Positions 27,559 through 36,637 of a stretch of 56,090 bases of DNA are shown piece by piece. The position numbers were made by a program, and so were the translations under genes. The notes beneath the pieces are model-generated. The model searched no databases and was not told the DNA's origin. It was given only the letters and a program-made list of their open reading frames with translations. Each line of letters opens with the position of its first letter. The first letter of the stretch is position 1. The stretch covers positions 1-56,090 of the forward strand of contig JAFNIQ010000005.1 in assembly GCA_017601395.1 (NCBI GenBank), in the 5' to 3' direction. This DNA is from Candidatus Brockarchaeota archaeon (GTDB lineage Archaea > Thermoproteota > EX4484-205 > JAAOZP01).

Positions 27559-28178
27559 TGAGGATAATGATTCTTGATTGCGGAGTCGGAAACCTTGCAA
27601 GTATATGCGCGTCCCTGAAAAAAGTAGGAGCCGAACCTAGAATAGTCTCGTCAATAGTCTTGGAGGAGGGTTTCGACGGCCTAGTTATTCCAGGAGTCGG
27701 AAGCTATTCCGCCGCTTTCAAGAAGGTCGATGAGGAAAGGCGAAGAATCATGAGTATCGTGGAGGAGGGTCGCCCAGTGCTTGGAATATGCTTAGGCCTG
27801 CAACTCATGTTCAATGGAAGCCAAGAGGGGAAGCAGGGTGAAGAGGGCCTCGGGTTTTTCAGAGGATTTGTTAAAAAGATTCCTGTTAAACGGCTTCCAC
27901 ACATAGGCTGGAACAGCATAGAAATAGCCGGTAAATCCGTTATTCTCAAAGGTTTAGAGAACAACTCTTACATGTATTTTGCACACTCCTACGCTCCCTT
28001 GGATTACGCTGAGGATGATGCCGCCGCCTACGCCAGATACGGAGGCATAAGGTTCCCAGTTGTGTTCGAGAAGGAAAACGTTATCGGCGTGCAGTTCCAT
28101 CCTGAAAAAAGCTGGCAACCCGGGCTAAGAATCCTCAGAAACTTCTTAAGCCTCTGCGGAGGTGGGACAATTGTTTAA
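27558..28178 (+). CDS. hisH: Imidazole glycerol phosphate synthase, glutaminase subunit
   Basis: Class I glutamine amidotransferase supplying ammonia to HisF. The nucleophile cysteine is in VLGICLGLQLMF and the His-Glu pair in VQFHPEKSW; the oxyanion strand is PGVGSYSAAF. 206 residues, normal. The ATG shares one base with the hisE TGA. Confidence 0.94.
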   Translation: MRIMILDCGVGNLASICASLKKVGAEPRIVSSIVLEEGFDGLVIPGVGSYSAAFKKVDEERRRIMSIVEEGRPVLGICLGLQLMFNGSQEGKQGEEGLGFFRGFVKKIPVKRLPHIGWNSIEIAGKSVILKGLENNSYMYFAHSYAPLDYAEDDAAAYARYGGIRFPVVFEKENVIGVQFHPEKSWQPGLRILRNFLSLCGGGTIV

Positions 28179-28584
28179 AACAAGCGTTGAGAAAGCCAGG
28201 AGGATTATTTCCCAACTCAATTTTGAAAAAGGCCTGATCCCCGTGGTGGCGAGGAATGTTGACGGGGAAGTCCTGATGGTCGCGTTCATGAATAGGAATG
28301 CTCTTTCAAAAACTCTTTCAACAGGCTTCATGCACTACTATTCGAGGAGAAGGAGGAAAATATGGATGAAGGGAGAAGCATCAGGCTTCGTGCAGAGGGT
28401 TCTGGAGGTCAGGGTTAACTGCGAAAACAACTCTCTACTCTTCACAGTTAAGCAGGATGGCCCTGGTGCGTGTCACATGGGCTATAAAACATGTTTCTAC
28501 AGGAAGATTGTTAAAAGCGGCCACTTTAAAACGGTTGGCGAAAAGGTTTTCGACCCTAGAAAAGTCTACAGCGGTCGCTTTTAA
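28171..28584 (+). CDS. hisI: Phosphoribosyl-AMP cyclohydrolase
   Basis: Opens the purine ring of PR-AMP (third step). Zinc cysteines are seen in GACHMGYKTCFYR. Where the family usually has an acidic DCDGD motif (magnesium ligands), this protein reads NCENN, so the three aspartates are Asn, Glu and Asn. A GTG at 28162 lies within the SD-like GGAGGTG (28158-28164); the TTG at 28171, six bases after it, is therefore the better start. Last gene of the operon; hisD and a histidinol phosphatase are not in the window. Confidence 0.88.
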   Translation: MFKTSVEKARRIISQLNFEKGLIPVVARNVDGEVLMVAFMNRNALSKTLSTGFMHYYSRRRRKIWMKGEASGFVQRVLEVRVNCENNSLLFTVKQDGPGACHMGYKTCFYRKIVKSGHFKTVGEKVFDPRKVYSGRF

Positions 28585-28851
28585 CCGTTGAGTCGGCATA
28601 TGCTTCACCCCACCTTTTAAAAAATGATGATAGCAGAACTTGGAAGACGATATGTTTTGATATTTTTTCAATATAAAATGAGCAGGCAAAAGAAAACCCG
28701 CTTAGAGGGAGGATGAGGGTCTAGCACGCACTCAATAAACTGGCGCCACCTCGGCGAACTTTCGTTTTCAAAGATGGTCTAGGAGAACCGTCTTTGGTTG
28801 GATAAGCAGTAAAGGCTTAAGTATCGGCTAAAGTTAATTCCTGTCTCGACT
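28585..28851. other. Gap between the his operon and the XRE-type regulator
   Basis: AT-rich with no credible frame. A TATA-like GGCTTAAGTATC near 28815-28825 precedes the regulator start. An AATGATGA motif near 28622 resembles a C box but has no D box at suitable distance. Confidence 0.4.
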
Positions 28852-29589
28852 ATGAGCGATGAACTTGTTCCCTACCTCAGCGAACTGCTTACAGTAGCCA
28901 AGCAAGTGTCTATGAAGAAGATTATCAGCGACGTTGTCCTGGCCGAGCAACCCTTCATGGTCCTGAGGAACTGGCGTGAGAAGTTCGGGGTGTCTCAGAA
29001 AACCCTAGCCAGCAGAATGGGTATTTCAGCCTCAGTGATAAGCGACTATGAGACAGGCAGGAGGAGAAACCCTGGAATAGGCTTTCTCAGACACTATGTT
29101 CAGAACCTTGTTGAAAGCGATGCTGAAAGAGGAGGGGCACATCTGATAGACCTGTTGAAGACAGAGCCCATTCTCAAAGGGATAATTCTAGACATGAAAG
29201 AGTATTCCAAGCCTGTTTCAATGCGTAAGGTTGTTGAGGCTGTTGCGGGCAAGGTGGAAACATTTCCAGACATGCTTGACGACTTTGTTTTCGGCCACAC
29301 GGTGCTCGACAGCGTTAAAGCAATACTTTACTTCAAATGGTACGACTTGGTTAATGTTTTCGGATACACGAACATAAGGACGCTTGTCTTCACGAATGTT
29401 CAACACGGTAGAAGCCCCTTGGTCGGGATACACCTCTACCCGTTTAAGCCTAAGATGATCGTTCTCCACGGCCCCAAGGAGCTTGACCCGGTTGCTATGG
29501 AGATAGCTAAGGTTGACGGGATAGTTGTAGCACTGTCAAACCTCGGCTCAACGAGAGAGCTTATAGAAAGGCTTACTTCACTAGGCTAA
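28852..29589 (+). CDS. HTH-XRE transcriptional regulator (archaeal COG1709-type)
   Basis: 245 residues. A helix-turn-helix of the Cro/XRE type lies at about residues 40-70 (WREKFGVSQKTLASRMGISA, then SVISDYETGRR). The ~150-residue C-terminal part (from ~KAILYFKWYDLVNVFGYTN) is the archaeal-specific domain seen with this HTH. Targets are unknown. It stands alone, with its own promoter. Confidence 0.85.
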   Translation: MSDELVPYLSELLTVAKQVSMKKIISDVVLAEQPFMVLRNWREKFGVSQKTLASRMGISASVISDYETGRRRNPGIGFLRHYVQNLVESDAERGGAHLIDLLKTEPILKGIILDMKEYSKPVSMRKVVEAVAGKVETFPDMLDDFVFGHTVLDSVKAILYFKWYDLVNVFGYTNIRTLVFTNVQHGRSPLVGIHLYPFKPKMIVLHGPKELDPVAMEIAKVDGIVVALSNLGSTRELIERLTSLG

Positions 29590-29627
29590 GCTTAAATAGC
29601 CCTTTAAGAAGAATCATCCAGCTTTTG

Positions 29628-30458
29628 ATGATTGCCGAAACCCTGGTTAAAACGCTCGCGATAGTCATGCTGGCGGTAGCAACATATGTCTCGCGCTCCC
29701 TAAGCTTTTCCGGGGTCCTAGCCTCTATTTTCCTAGGAGTAATAGTGCTCTTCCTAGGAGGCTGGGATTGCTTCATAATAATGCTGGCGTTCCTAGTCTT
29801 GGGGGTCGCCTCCACGAAGTATAGGCGTAAAGACAAGGAGCTGGATGCTTTGGCCCAGGAGAAGAGTGGGGTTAGAAGCTGGGTTAACGTTCTCGCAAAC
29901 GGTGGGCCCGCGGCAATGTCAATCATGCTTGAGCATTTTTTCAGGATGGAAATATTTCTCGTCTTCTTCACCACCACAGTTTGCTCAGCTGCGGCAGACA
30001 CGCTGGCCACTGAACTAGGACTGTTAAGCAGCTCTAAGCCTAGGCTTATAACAAACATTAGGAGGAGTGTTGAGAAAGGGGTTTCGGGAGGAGTCACCCT
30101 GCTGGGCACTTTCGCAGGGCTTTCAGGAGCAATAGCGATAGCGCTGGTCTCAGTGGCACTCCGGCAGGCTAATGCTCCAGGCATCATTTCCGGGGTCGGT
30201 GATGCTCAAAGCCTATTTGTAGCGTGCTCAACCGGCGGTTTCCTAGGGATGGTTGTAGACAGCCTGCTTGGAGCAACCGTTCAGGAGGCATACGTGTCTA
30301 AGACTGACGGCAGGCTTTGTGAAAAGCCCGGGAAGCAGGGGGAATACGTTTTAGTGAAAGGGTTTAAGGGCTTTGACAACCATGTTGTAAACCTTGTCTC
30401 AAACCTTATAGCGGGCATTCTGGGCATCATGATATATGTTTTCACCGCAGCATTATAA
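29628..30458 (+). CDS. DUF92 integral membrane protein
   Basis: About seven membrane helices with the family signatures GVLASIFLGVIVLFLGG, VLANGGPAAMS, SAAADTLATELGLLS and GGVTLLGTFAGLSGA. Plant members (VTE6) phosphorylate phytyl phosphate, so a role in isoprenoid-phosphate metabolism is possible in archaea; that is inference from the family. The ATG at 29628 is preferred to the TTG three bases earlier; a GCTTAAATAGCC TATA element lies ~30 bases upstream. Confidence 0.85.
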   Translation: MIAETLVKTLAIVMLAVATYVSRSLSFSGVLASIFLGVIVLFLGGWDCFIIMLAFLVLGVASTKYRRKDKELDALAQEKSGVRSWVNVLANGGPAAMSIMLEHFFRMEIFLVFFTTTVCSAAADTLATELGLLSSSKPRLITNIRRSVEKGVSGGVTLLGTFAGLSGAIAIALVSVALRQANAPGIISGVGDAQSLFVACSTGGFLGMVVDSLLGATVQEAYVSKTDGRLCEKPGKQGEYVLVKGFKGFDNHVVNLVSNLIAGILGIMIYVFTAAL

Positions 30459-30494
30459 ACAGGCTAATATTTATCTACTCATCCGGCTGCACGA

Positions 30495-31661
30495 ATGAAG
30501 ATGATCACTCTCCTATACTTGACGCGCTACGCGCTCAGGGATATCGCGAGTAAAAAGCTTAGAGCAGGCCTTACTGTACTAGGTATTTCGATAGGCATAG
30601 CCTCGCTCGTCTCGCTCTTCATAGTTTCACTCGGTATGCGTGCAAGGGTTGAGAGCGAGATAAACACTTTACTAGGGTCGTCGATAATAGTGAGAACAAG
30701 GAACAGCGAGCCCATGTCGATCTACGTTGTCCACCTGATAAGCAATATCACCGGCGTTGAAAGGGCTGTTCCAGTCATAATCGGCTCAGGCCTAGTGGAG
30801 TCGAGCAACGCGTTCATACTAGCTGTGCCGGTGGAGGAGATAAAAGCATTCCAGACGATCGTAAGCGGCTCAGGAGTTTCCTCTCCAAAAGCTAGAGAAT
30901 GCTTAATGCCCGAGGAGTCGGCTAAGAAACTAGGCGTTTCGGTCAACTCGACTGTGAGGATCGTGACTTCATACGTGCAGGAAGGAGTGTCCTTCAAGGT
31001 TACGGGGCTTTCGGAGATTGGTGGGCTCTTCCAGGCTGCGCTGGCGGGTCCAGCCTCGGTTGTAGTAATGAGCCTTGAGCAGGGGGAGAGGATTCTGAAC
31101 AAGAGGGGGCTTGCAGACATGATCCTCGTTAGAGTTTATAATTCAAGCGTCATGAGCAGCGTTGTCAACGCTATAAGGTCTACTTACCCTAGCCTCTCAG
31201 TCTCAACCGAGGAGGATGTTCTGAAGCAGAGCCAGGCTATTCTGGACACGATAGACGCAGTAATATTCACTATAAGCGCCATAAGCATAATCGTGGCAGG
31301 CGTTGGAACCATGAACACCATCACGATGAGCATAAGGGAGAAGATAAGGGAGATAGGGGTTTTGAAGTCTATAGGCGCGTCACCCCTGCAGGTTCTCTAT
31401 ATTTTTCTGGTCGAGGGGATACTGCTCGGCATTTCAGGAGGATTATTCGGGTCAGCCCTCGGCATGGGCTTGGGCTACGTTATTGTTACTTACCTGCTCC
31501 CCAGGGTCTTCAGGTTCCAGATAAGCCTGCCTTTCATAATCAGCTACGAGCCTGTTTTAAACGGTCTTGTGATCGCGGTTGCGGCGAGCTTCCTGAGCAG
31601 CCTGCTCCCTTCTTGGAATGCTTCCAGGATAAGGCCCGTGGAGGCTTTAAGATATGAGTAG
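30495..31661 (+). CDS. ABC transporter permease, MacB/FtsX type
   Basis: 388 residues with the MacB plan: one N-terminal membrane helix (LTVLGISIGIASLVSLFIVSL), a ~200-residue extracytoplasmic domain, then three C-terminal helices including the FtsX segment TMSIREKIREIGVLKSIGAS. Such permeases transmit force to outside substrates rather than conduct them. It overlaps the ATPase gene by eight bases; an ATATTTATC box ~29 bases before the ATG starts the three-gene operon. Confidence 0.88.
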   Translation: MKMITLLYLTRYALRDIASKKLRAGLTVLGISIGIASLVSLFIVSLGMRARVESEINTLLGSSIIVRTRNSEPMSIYVVHLISNITGVERAVPVIIGSGLVESSNAFILAVPVEEIKAFQTIVSGSGVSSPKARECLMPEESAKKLGVSVNSTVRIVTSYVQEGVSFKVTGLSEIGGLFQAALAGPASVVVMSLEQGERILNKRGLADMILVRVYNSSVMSSVVNAIRSTYPSLSVSTEEDVLKQSQAILDTIDAVIFTISAISIIVAGVGTMNTITMSIREKIREIGVLKSIGASPLQVLYIFLVEGILLGISGGLFGSALGMGLGYVIVTYLLPRVFRFQISLPFIISYEPVLNGLVIAVAASFLSSLLPSWNASRIRPVEALRYE

Positions 31662-32532
31662 CCCCGCCTTAGAATGCATAGATGTTTCTAAAATCTACGT
31701 TATGGGTAGAGACATAGAGGTGAAGGCTTTGAAGAACGTTTCGCTCACAATCCGGAGGGGGGATTTCGTGTCTATCGTCGGGCCCTCTGGCTCAGGAAAG
31801 TCAACACTGCTCCACATAGCCGGAACCCTGGATAGGCCCACCTCGGGAAGGGTTCTGGTTGACGGTGTCGATGTGACTAAGCTCAGCGAGAGCCAGCTAT
31901 CCGTTTTCAGGAAGAACAAGATAGGCTTCGTCTTCCAGTTCTTCAACCTTCTCAGAAACCTTTCAGCCGTGGAGAACGTAATGCTCCCGATGCTCCTTTC
32001 TAAAAGATACTCTTTCAAGGAGGCTAGGCTTAAGGCTCTCTACTTGCTGAAGCTTGTCGGCTTCCCTGAAGACAGGTTGAGAAACCCTCCTAGCAGGCTT
32101 AGCGGAGGCCAGCAGCAGAAAGTGGCTATTGCGAGAGCCCTCGCTAATAATCCTGCCTACATTCTTGCGGACGAGCCCACTGGCAACCTGGACGTCGCTT
32201 CATCAACAGAAATAATAGCAACCTTCAGGCTCCTGAACAGTTTTGGAAACACGATTATCATTGTGACCCATAACGTGGAGCTGGCCCGGGTTACTAACAG
32301 GATCCTGTTTATGAAGGATGGCCAAGTATTCGAGGAAGCCCCCAGAAGCTTCCTGGAAGGCATTCCCATGGACGAGGAGTCGACAAGGCTTAAGAAGCGG
32401 GTTCAACTAGACCTTTTAAAACTGGAGAGGGAGAACGTTGAAAGGCTTTTCAAAAACAAGGTTATATCCGGGGAAACCTATGAAAGAGCTTTAAAATCCA
32501 TAGAGGAGAAGGAGTTTATGGTGAAACAATGA
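31654..32532 (+). CDS. ABC transporter ATPase, LolD/MacB type, with C-terminal extension
   Basis: Walker A GPSGSGKST, Q-loop region GFVFQFFNLL, signature LSGGQQQKVAIARAL, Walker B YILADEPTGNLD and H-loop VTHN are all present. After ~225 residues there is an extra ~65-residue helical tail ending VERLFKNKVISGETYERALK, which resembles a SHOCT-type helical pair and is unusual for LolD ATPases. It overlaps both neighbours (ATGA with the next gene). Confidence 0.92.
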   Translation: MSSPALECIDVSKIYVMGRDIEVKALKNVSLTIRRGDFVSIVGPSGSGKSTLLHIAGTLDRPTSGRVLVDGVDVTKLSESQLSVFRKNKIGFVFQFFNLLRNLSAVENVMLPMLLSKRYSFKEARLKALYLLKLVGFPEDRLRNPPSRLSGGQQQKVAIARALANNPAYILADEPTGNLDVASSTEIIATFRLLNSFGNTIIIVTHNVELARVTNRILFMKDGQVFEEAPRSFLEGIPMDEESTRLKKRVQLDLLKLERENVERLFKNKVISGETYERALKSIEEKEFMVKQ

Positions 32533-34733
32533 GACTCGTCCAAGCCTTTCTCCTAATAATGATGCTGATGCTGCCCTTGGTGACCCAAGCCTCCCCGGAG
32601 GAAACCCGGGTCACTGTAAGCGAAAACATCACCTATTTCCTAGATCTAAACCCGTTGAACGGGAACTCGACGACAGAATTCAAATCAACAGTGACGGTTA
32701 AAAACACAGGCCAGTCAACCATCCAGTACCGTTTCACTCAAAGGCTATCCGGAGTTGATTCTTCAAGCCTAGTATTGCCCCAGGAGGCACGTCTCCTAAG
32801 TTATTCAGGAGACTCCTGCGTTATTGAATGGAATGTTCAGGCTAAGCCGGGTACAATAATCTTCGAGCTTAGCGGCAAGCCTCTTTGGCTTCCACTCACT
32901 GTTGAAGCAAGCCTAAGGGTAAACGGAGCGGTGCCAAACTATAGTTCAGCATACGGAGTGTTCTTCGTAAAATGCAAGGAGGGCGATTCTGCAGAATGGG
33001 TGGTAAGGCTCAAGAATAATAATCCGGTTCTCCTAGACCCGTTGACGAACGCTTCTTCAAAACCCCCGGTATTCATCTCCATAACGATGAATATTCCTCA
33101 AAAATATTTTAGAAATATTGTTTTCAACCCTCCTGCAAACATGACTAGCCCCTTTGAAAAGGATTCGGTTTCATGGATGCTCATACTGAGGGGGGAGGCG
33201 GAGATCAGAGTAGAAGCAGTTGTAGACGGGTTTGACGACTGGGGCACCATCCCGTTGACCACGATATCGATCTCCTCCTCCCCGATTGGAGAATCTGTTA
33301 GAGAGTCTATACGTTCACAGTTAAACGGGTTGAACATGTCGATCAGTATGATGAATATGATTCTGACACCCATCGGCAACCTTACTGGTTTCATTAACCT
33401 GATGAAGAAAATGCTTGGAAACCTGAGCTACGGCTTGGAGACAACTGGTAATCAAACCATTATGATCGGCGAAGCATTGAAAGCAATAGGCTTCGGACTC
33501 GGCTCGGCAGCATCCCAGCTTTCCCAGGCGGCTTCACTATTCTCCGCGATCGCTGAAAACGTTTCCAAAGTGGATTTCAACATGCTTAGGAAAGGGTTGA
33601 ACTCCTCTCGACAGGCAGCCGGCCTAATCCTAAACGAAACCTATAGGATGATTGTAGACGCGAAACAGGGCCTCTTGGAGATTAACAATACTTTAACGAC
33701 GGTCAGAAACAATTTGACTAACCCTGACCAGATAAGCCTCTTGGAAAACGCCACACGGAGGATAAACAATCTGTACAGCCGCTTAAGCCTTGCTGAAAGC
33801 TATTTCGAATCAGCCGGGCTTCAACTGGACTACCTGTTCGAAAGCCTAGAATCCTTCATAAACACGCTGGAGGAATATGGCTCCAGAATTGTGGAGATGA
33901 GTTCAGGCCTAGGCTCAGCCGTCTCAGCATTGTCACAAACATCGTCAGCGCTAGCCGAGATTGGCTCAGCTTTGAAGCTTATCGGCGAGGCAAACATGAT
34001 GATGGGGAGCAACCTGACCAGTGTCACCCCGATGCTTGAAAACGTCTCCTCAGGTTTAGATAGTGTTCAAAAAAGCCTAAGCGAGAACATGACGTCCCTT
34101 ATGAACGTTTACGATGAGCTGACCCTGATCCTCCGGCTTATAGATTATAGCGAGGCCAGAAATAGCCTTCTTGCTCCAGAGGCTTTAAACGGGGAGAGTA
34201 TTATTTTCAAACCCGAGTCGGTTGAAGACGGTTTTCTAGAGTTAAACAGGGTGGTTTTAGTGAACGAAACCAGAATTGGGGTTAGACGCGTAAAGGTCAG
34301 TTACAACGGCAGTTTCGAGGGAGCCGTTTTAAACGGCTCCAGATACTCTGCAAACCTTAGCCCGATGGGGATACTGGTTTCAGGAAACAGCGTAGTCATA
34401 GAGCAGTTCAGGTTTTACGACGATGGCAATATTCTAACCCTCTGGAACGGGCAGGAAGTTAGCTTACTCTTCTCTAAAGGCTCCCAGATAAGGGTTGAAG
34501 TAGACTATTCTATAGCCAGCAGCCTTGGCGAGAGGAGCGAAGCTTTAAGCTACTCCATAGTCCAGCCGACCTTCGGAAAAGGCATTACAATCACGGTGAA
34601 ACCCGGCGGGACAACAACTCCTCTTAAAACAGGTTTGAACATGGTTGCGGTAGCACTATCCGTTGGAAGCATAGTGATTGTAGCACTGCTCTTATACAAG
34701 CTTCGTGGAAAGAAGGAAGTAATAGTAACCTGA
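32529..34733 (+). CDS. Large secreted coiled-coil protein of the ABC operon
   Basis: 734 residues: a signal peptide (LVQAFLLIMMLMLPLVTQAS), an N-terminal beta-rich domain of ~240 residues, then ~270 residues of helical, Ser/Asn/Leu-rich sequence with heptad and 14-residue-like periodicity (SSALAEIGSALKLIGEANMM, MMGSNLTSVTPMLENVSSGL), a second beta domain, and a C-terminal membrane helix (NMVAVALSVGSIVIVALLLY). Many NxS/T sequons suggest glycosylation. It is coupled to the permease and ATPase and probably acts as their outside partner. The helical region recalls Pip/YhgE-type proteins in style, not as proven homology. Confidence 0.75.
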   Translation: MRLVQAFLLIMMLMLPLVTQASPEETRVTVSENITYFLDLNPLNGNSTTEFKSTVTVKNTGQSTIQYRFTQRLSGVDSSSLVLPQEARLLSYSGDSCVIEWNVQAKPGTIIFELSGKPLWLPLTVEASLRVNGAVPNYSSAYGVFFVKCKEGDSAEWVVRLKNNNPVLLDPLTNASSKPPVFISITMNIPQKYFRNIVFNPPANMTSPFEKDSVSWMLILRGEAEIRVEAVVDGFDDWGTIPLTTISISSSPIGESVRESIRSQLNGLNMSISMMNMILTPIGNLTGFINLMKKMLGNLSYGLETTGNQTIMIGEALKAIGFGLGSAASQLSQAASLFSAIAENVSKVDFNMLRKGLNSSRQAAGLILNETYRMIVDAKQGLLEINNTLTTVRNNLTNPDQISLLENATRRINNLYSRLSLAESYFESAGLQLDYLFESLESFINTLEEYGSRIVEMSSGLGSAVSALSQTSSALAEIGSALKLIGEANMMMGSNLTSVTPMLENVSSGLDSVQKSLSENMTSLMNVYDELTLILRLIDYSEARNSLLAPEALNGESIIFKPESVEDGFLELNRVVLVNETRIGVRRVKVSYNGSFEGAVLNGSRYSANLSPMGILVSGNSVVIEQFRFYDDGNILTLWNGQEVSLLFSKGSQIRVEVDYSIASSLGERSEALSYSIVQPTFGKGITITVKPGGTTTPLKTGLNMVAVALSVGSIVIVALLLYKLRGKKEVIVT

Positions 34734-35000
34734 ATATTTTCCGCGCGCATGCCTATCAGAGATTGAAATCTGGTTAAGACCATAGAGAATCCTAAGCATA
34801 CTTGGCGGGATCGGCGAGGAATACATTGAGCAGAGGATTATGCTTGAGAAAGCGTTGGTCAAGTCAAGGTTGATCCAGACTGGGATCTACCCAATCCTGA
34901 CAAGGAGCAGGTAATTTAAAACTAACCTTGGAGTCTGAATTATCTCGAACAATCCTTTAAGACTTTCAAGATAACCACTTAACACTTTTAAAATAGAGGA
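34734..35000. other. Gap with a short coding-like fragment
   Basis: A plus-strand frame at about 34784-34916 reads ILSILGGIGEEYIEQRIMLE and ends PILTRSR; it has no start and no family. Otherwise nothing is seen. Confidence 0.3.
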
Positions 35001-35616
35001 TAAGGTTGGGGATGGCCATGGACAAGTCTCCCCGGGCCATTATTGGGTTCAGGTGATTAGCGAGGCCTTGGGAGAGAAGGTAGATGAGGGCCTTAGGATT
35101 TTGAAGCCTGAGGAAAGGCCTCTCACCTTCGAGAATGTGGAGGCGGGGAAAACTACATTCTGATTCTGAGAGACGTTAACGTGGAGAACTTCTTTGAGCG
35201 CGTTAAGATCAGGGATGCATCAGGCGAATACGAGAAGACAATTAGCGAGTGGCTTTCGGAGAAGTACGGACTTTCGGAATTCTCGTTCACGAAAGAAATT
35301 GGTGACACTTACTTAGTTATGGGCGATGAGAAAGTCGCTAAAGTGGAGGCGGGCCTTAAGGGAGGGCCCGGCTACTCTTACCTTGAATTTAAGATCGTTG
35401 ATCTTAATGGGGAGGCGCACATTTTCCATATCGGATGGAAAAATGGTGAGCCGAGTTTGCGAAACTGCGAAACTGCCATTCGAAGAAAGGATAAGAAAAC
35501 ACATGGAGCTAGAAAACAAGTATCTTAGAGCATGGGGAAACTTCCTCCTAAAAGCACTGGAGCTTCGCAGGAAATACTCAAACGTAAAATTTTGGTTTAC
35601 AATCGAAATGATTTAA
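35001..35616 (+). pseudogene. Decayed hypothetical gene, two frameshifts
   Basis: Three frames join into one protein-like reading. GDGHGQVSPGHYWVQVISEA through LTFENVEAG (to ~35150) is followed by ENYILILRDVNVENFFERVK and LVMGDEKVAKVEAGLKGGPG (to ~35450), then SRVCETAKLPFEERIRKHME to the stop at 35616. The piece 35181-35528 is open as written. No known family was recognised. Confidence 0.5.
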
Positions 35617-35884
35617 CTAAGCATTAAGATACTCCTAGCCTACCCTAGGTTAAGGCCTTGATTCACCGGTCTTTACACCGACCTACCTTTAGCGATCCTT
35701 GCATATCCTTCCTTATTAGAAGGACATCTGGTTTGGGGGGGAGACGATTATGAAGACGCGTTTTAGAGCTAAAATGCTGATTATCTGTGTTTGCTCTCTT
35801 TAACGTATCACATTATAAAAAATTAGTGCGTTAAGATAGAGTTGGAAAACGGTTAAAAACAGATGTTTAGCTTTATGGAGGAGT
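35617..35884. other. Gap upstream of the conserved unknown gene
   Basis: No frame of note. AT-rich stretches near 35810-35860 probably hold the promoter of the gene at 35885; GGAGGAG directly before its ATG could act as an SD sequence. Confidence 0.35.
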
Positions 35885-36583
35885 ATGGTTACTGCGGGAA
35901 AGATATTCAGGCTGGACGAATACTTGCCTCAGAGCGATATTGCTCAGAGGCTTAAGGGCTACAGGGTTGAAACCCCGCTTGAAGGGGTTGACCTGAGCCT
36001 GGTGACTGAGATAGCTGAGTTGAGGGCTTCTCAAAACATGCTGGAGGGGGTTATTAGCAGGGACGTGCCCTTGACGATCAGGAGGAGGGATAGGACGGAG
36101 ATAGTTGCTAAAACGGTCGACTCGGTTTTCAGCTTCGTCTTCAGGAGGAGGAGAGTCTTTCTCATAGTTTTGGAGAAGAAGCCGGTTGCAAACATGGTTG
36201 CCAACATGTTCAGCCAAGTGATCTTTCTTAAAAGCGGCAGGATTGTCGAGGCGAGGATTTCTCCCGAGGTGATGCTGAACTATCATAATGCGAACAGCGA
36301 TGCTGCTAAAGTGGTTTTCTTCGACGATGTCGACATCCCCAATGTTAAGAAGCTCTCCCTATATGGTCCCTCGCTCGCGAACACTAGCCTGTTTACAGAA
36401 TATCTTAAACATGGGAACATATGGTACATCGTAATCGCGCATAGAAAAACTGGCTTGGTGGCTGGAATAACTAGGGATGCCGTCGTAACGATCTTCAGCA
36501 GGATAGACCCCGCTTCATTCATAAGGTTCTCCGTCGAGGAGATCATTCCCCTGATTGAAGAATCCGAGACCCCTAAGTCGTAG
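35885..36583 (+). CDS. Conserved unknown protein, partly duplicated at 43.9 kb
   Basis: 232 residues, soluble, family not recognised. The middle is basic (TIRRRDRTEIVAK, SFVFRRRRVFLIV), and the C-terminal half (LFTEYLKHGNIWYIVIAHR, TGLVAGITRDAVVTIFSRI) looks like a small alpha/beta sensor fold, somewhat like roadblock or profilin-type modules, which is only an impression. The last ~75 codons occur again at 43868-44119, where an internal 121-bp part is inverted. This copy is complete and reads through normally. Confidence 0.6.
   Translation: MVTAGKIFRLDEYLPQSDIAQRLKGYRVETPLEGVDLSLVTEIAELRASQNMLEGVISRDVPLTIRRRDRTEIVAKTVDSVFSFVFRRRRVFLIVLEKKPVANMVANMFSQVIFLKSGRIVEARISPEVMLNYHNANSDAAKVVFFDDVDIPNVKKLSLYGPSLANTSLFTEYLKHGNIWYIVIAHRKTGLVAGITRDAVVTIFSRIDPASFIRFSVEEIIPLIEESETPKS
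36388..36508 (+). repeat. 121-bp segment, copy 1 (reference orientation)
   Basis: Inside the gene at 35885-36583. It begins CCTGTTTACAG and ends CAGGATAGAC. The reverse complement is found at 43912-44032 with one mismatch in 121, while the DNA on both sides of the two copies is homologous in direct orientation but only about 85% identical. Confidence 0.9.
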
Positions 36584-36637
36584 AGAGCTTATTTACGGTT
36601 ATGCTTAAATATCTTTTACTGAATAGATGAAGCGGAA

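Noticed and set aside
28620-28690. Possible C/D-box RNA after hisI
   Set aside because: An AATGATGA motif exists but no D box at proper spacing.
36388-36508. Terminal repeats CTAGCCTG/CTATCCTG as the crossover sites of the inversion
   Set aside because: The actual junctions in copy 2 are outside this pair, so simple recombination at them does not give the observed sequence.
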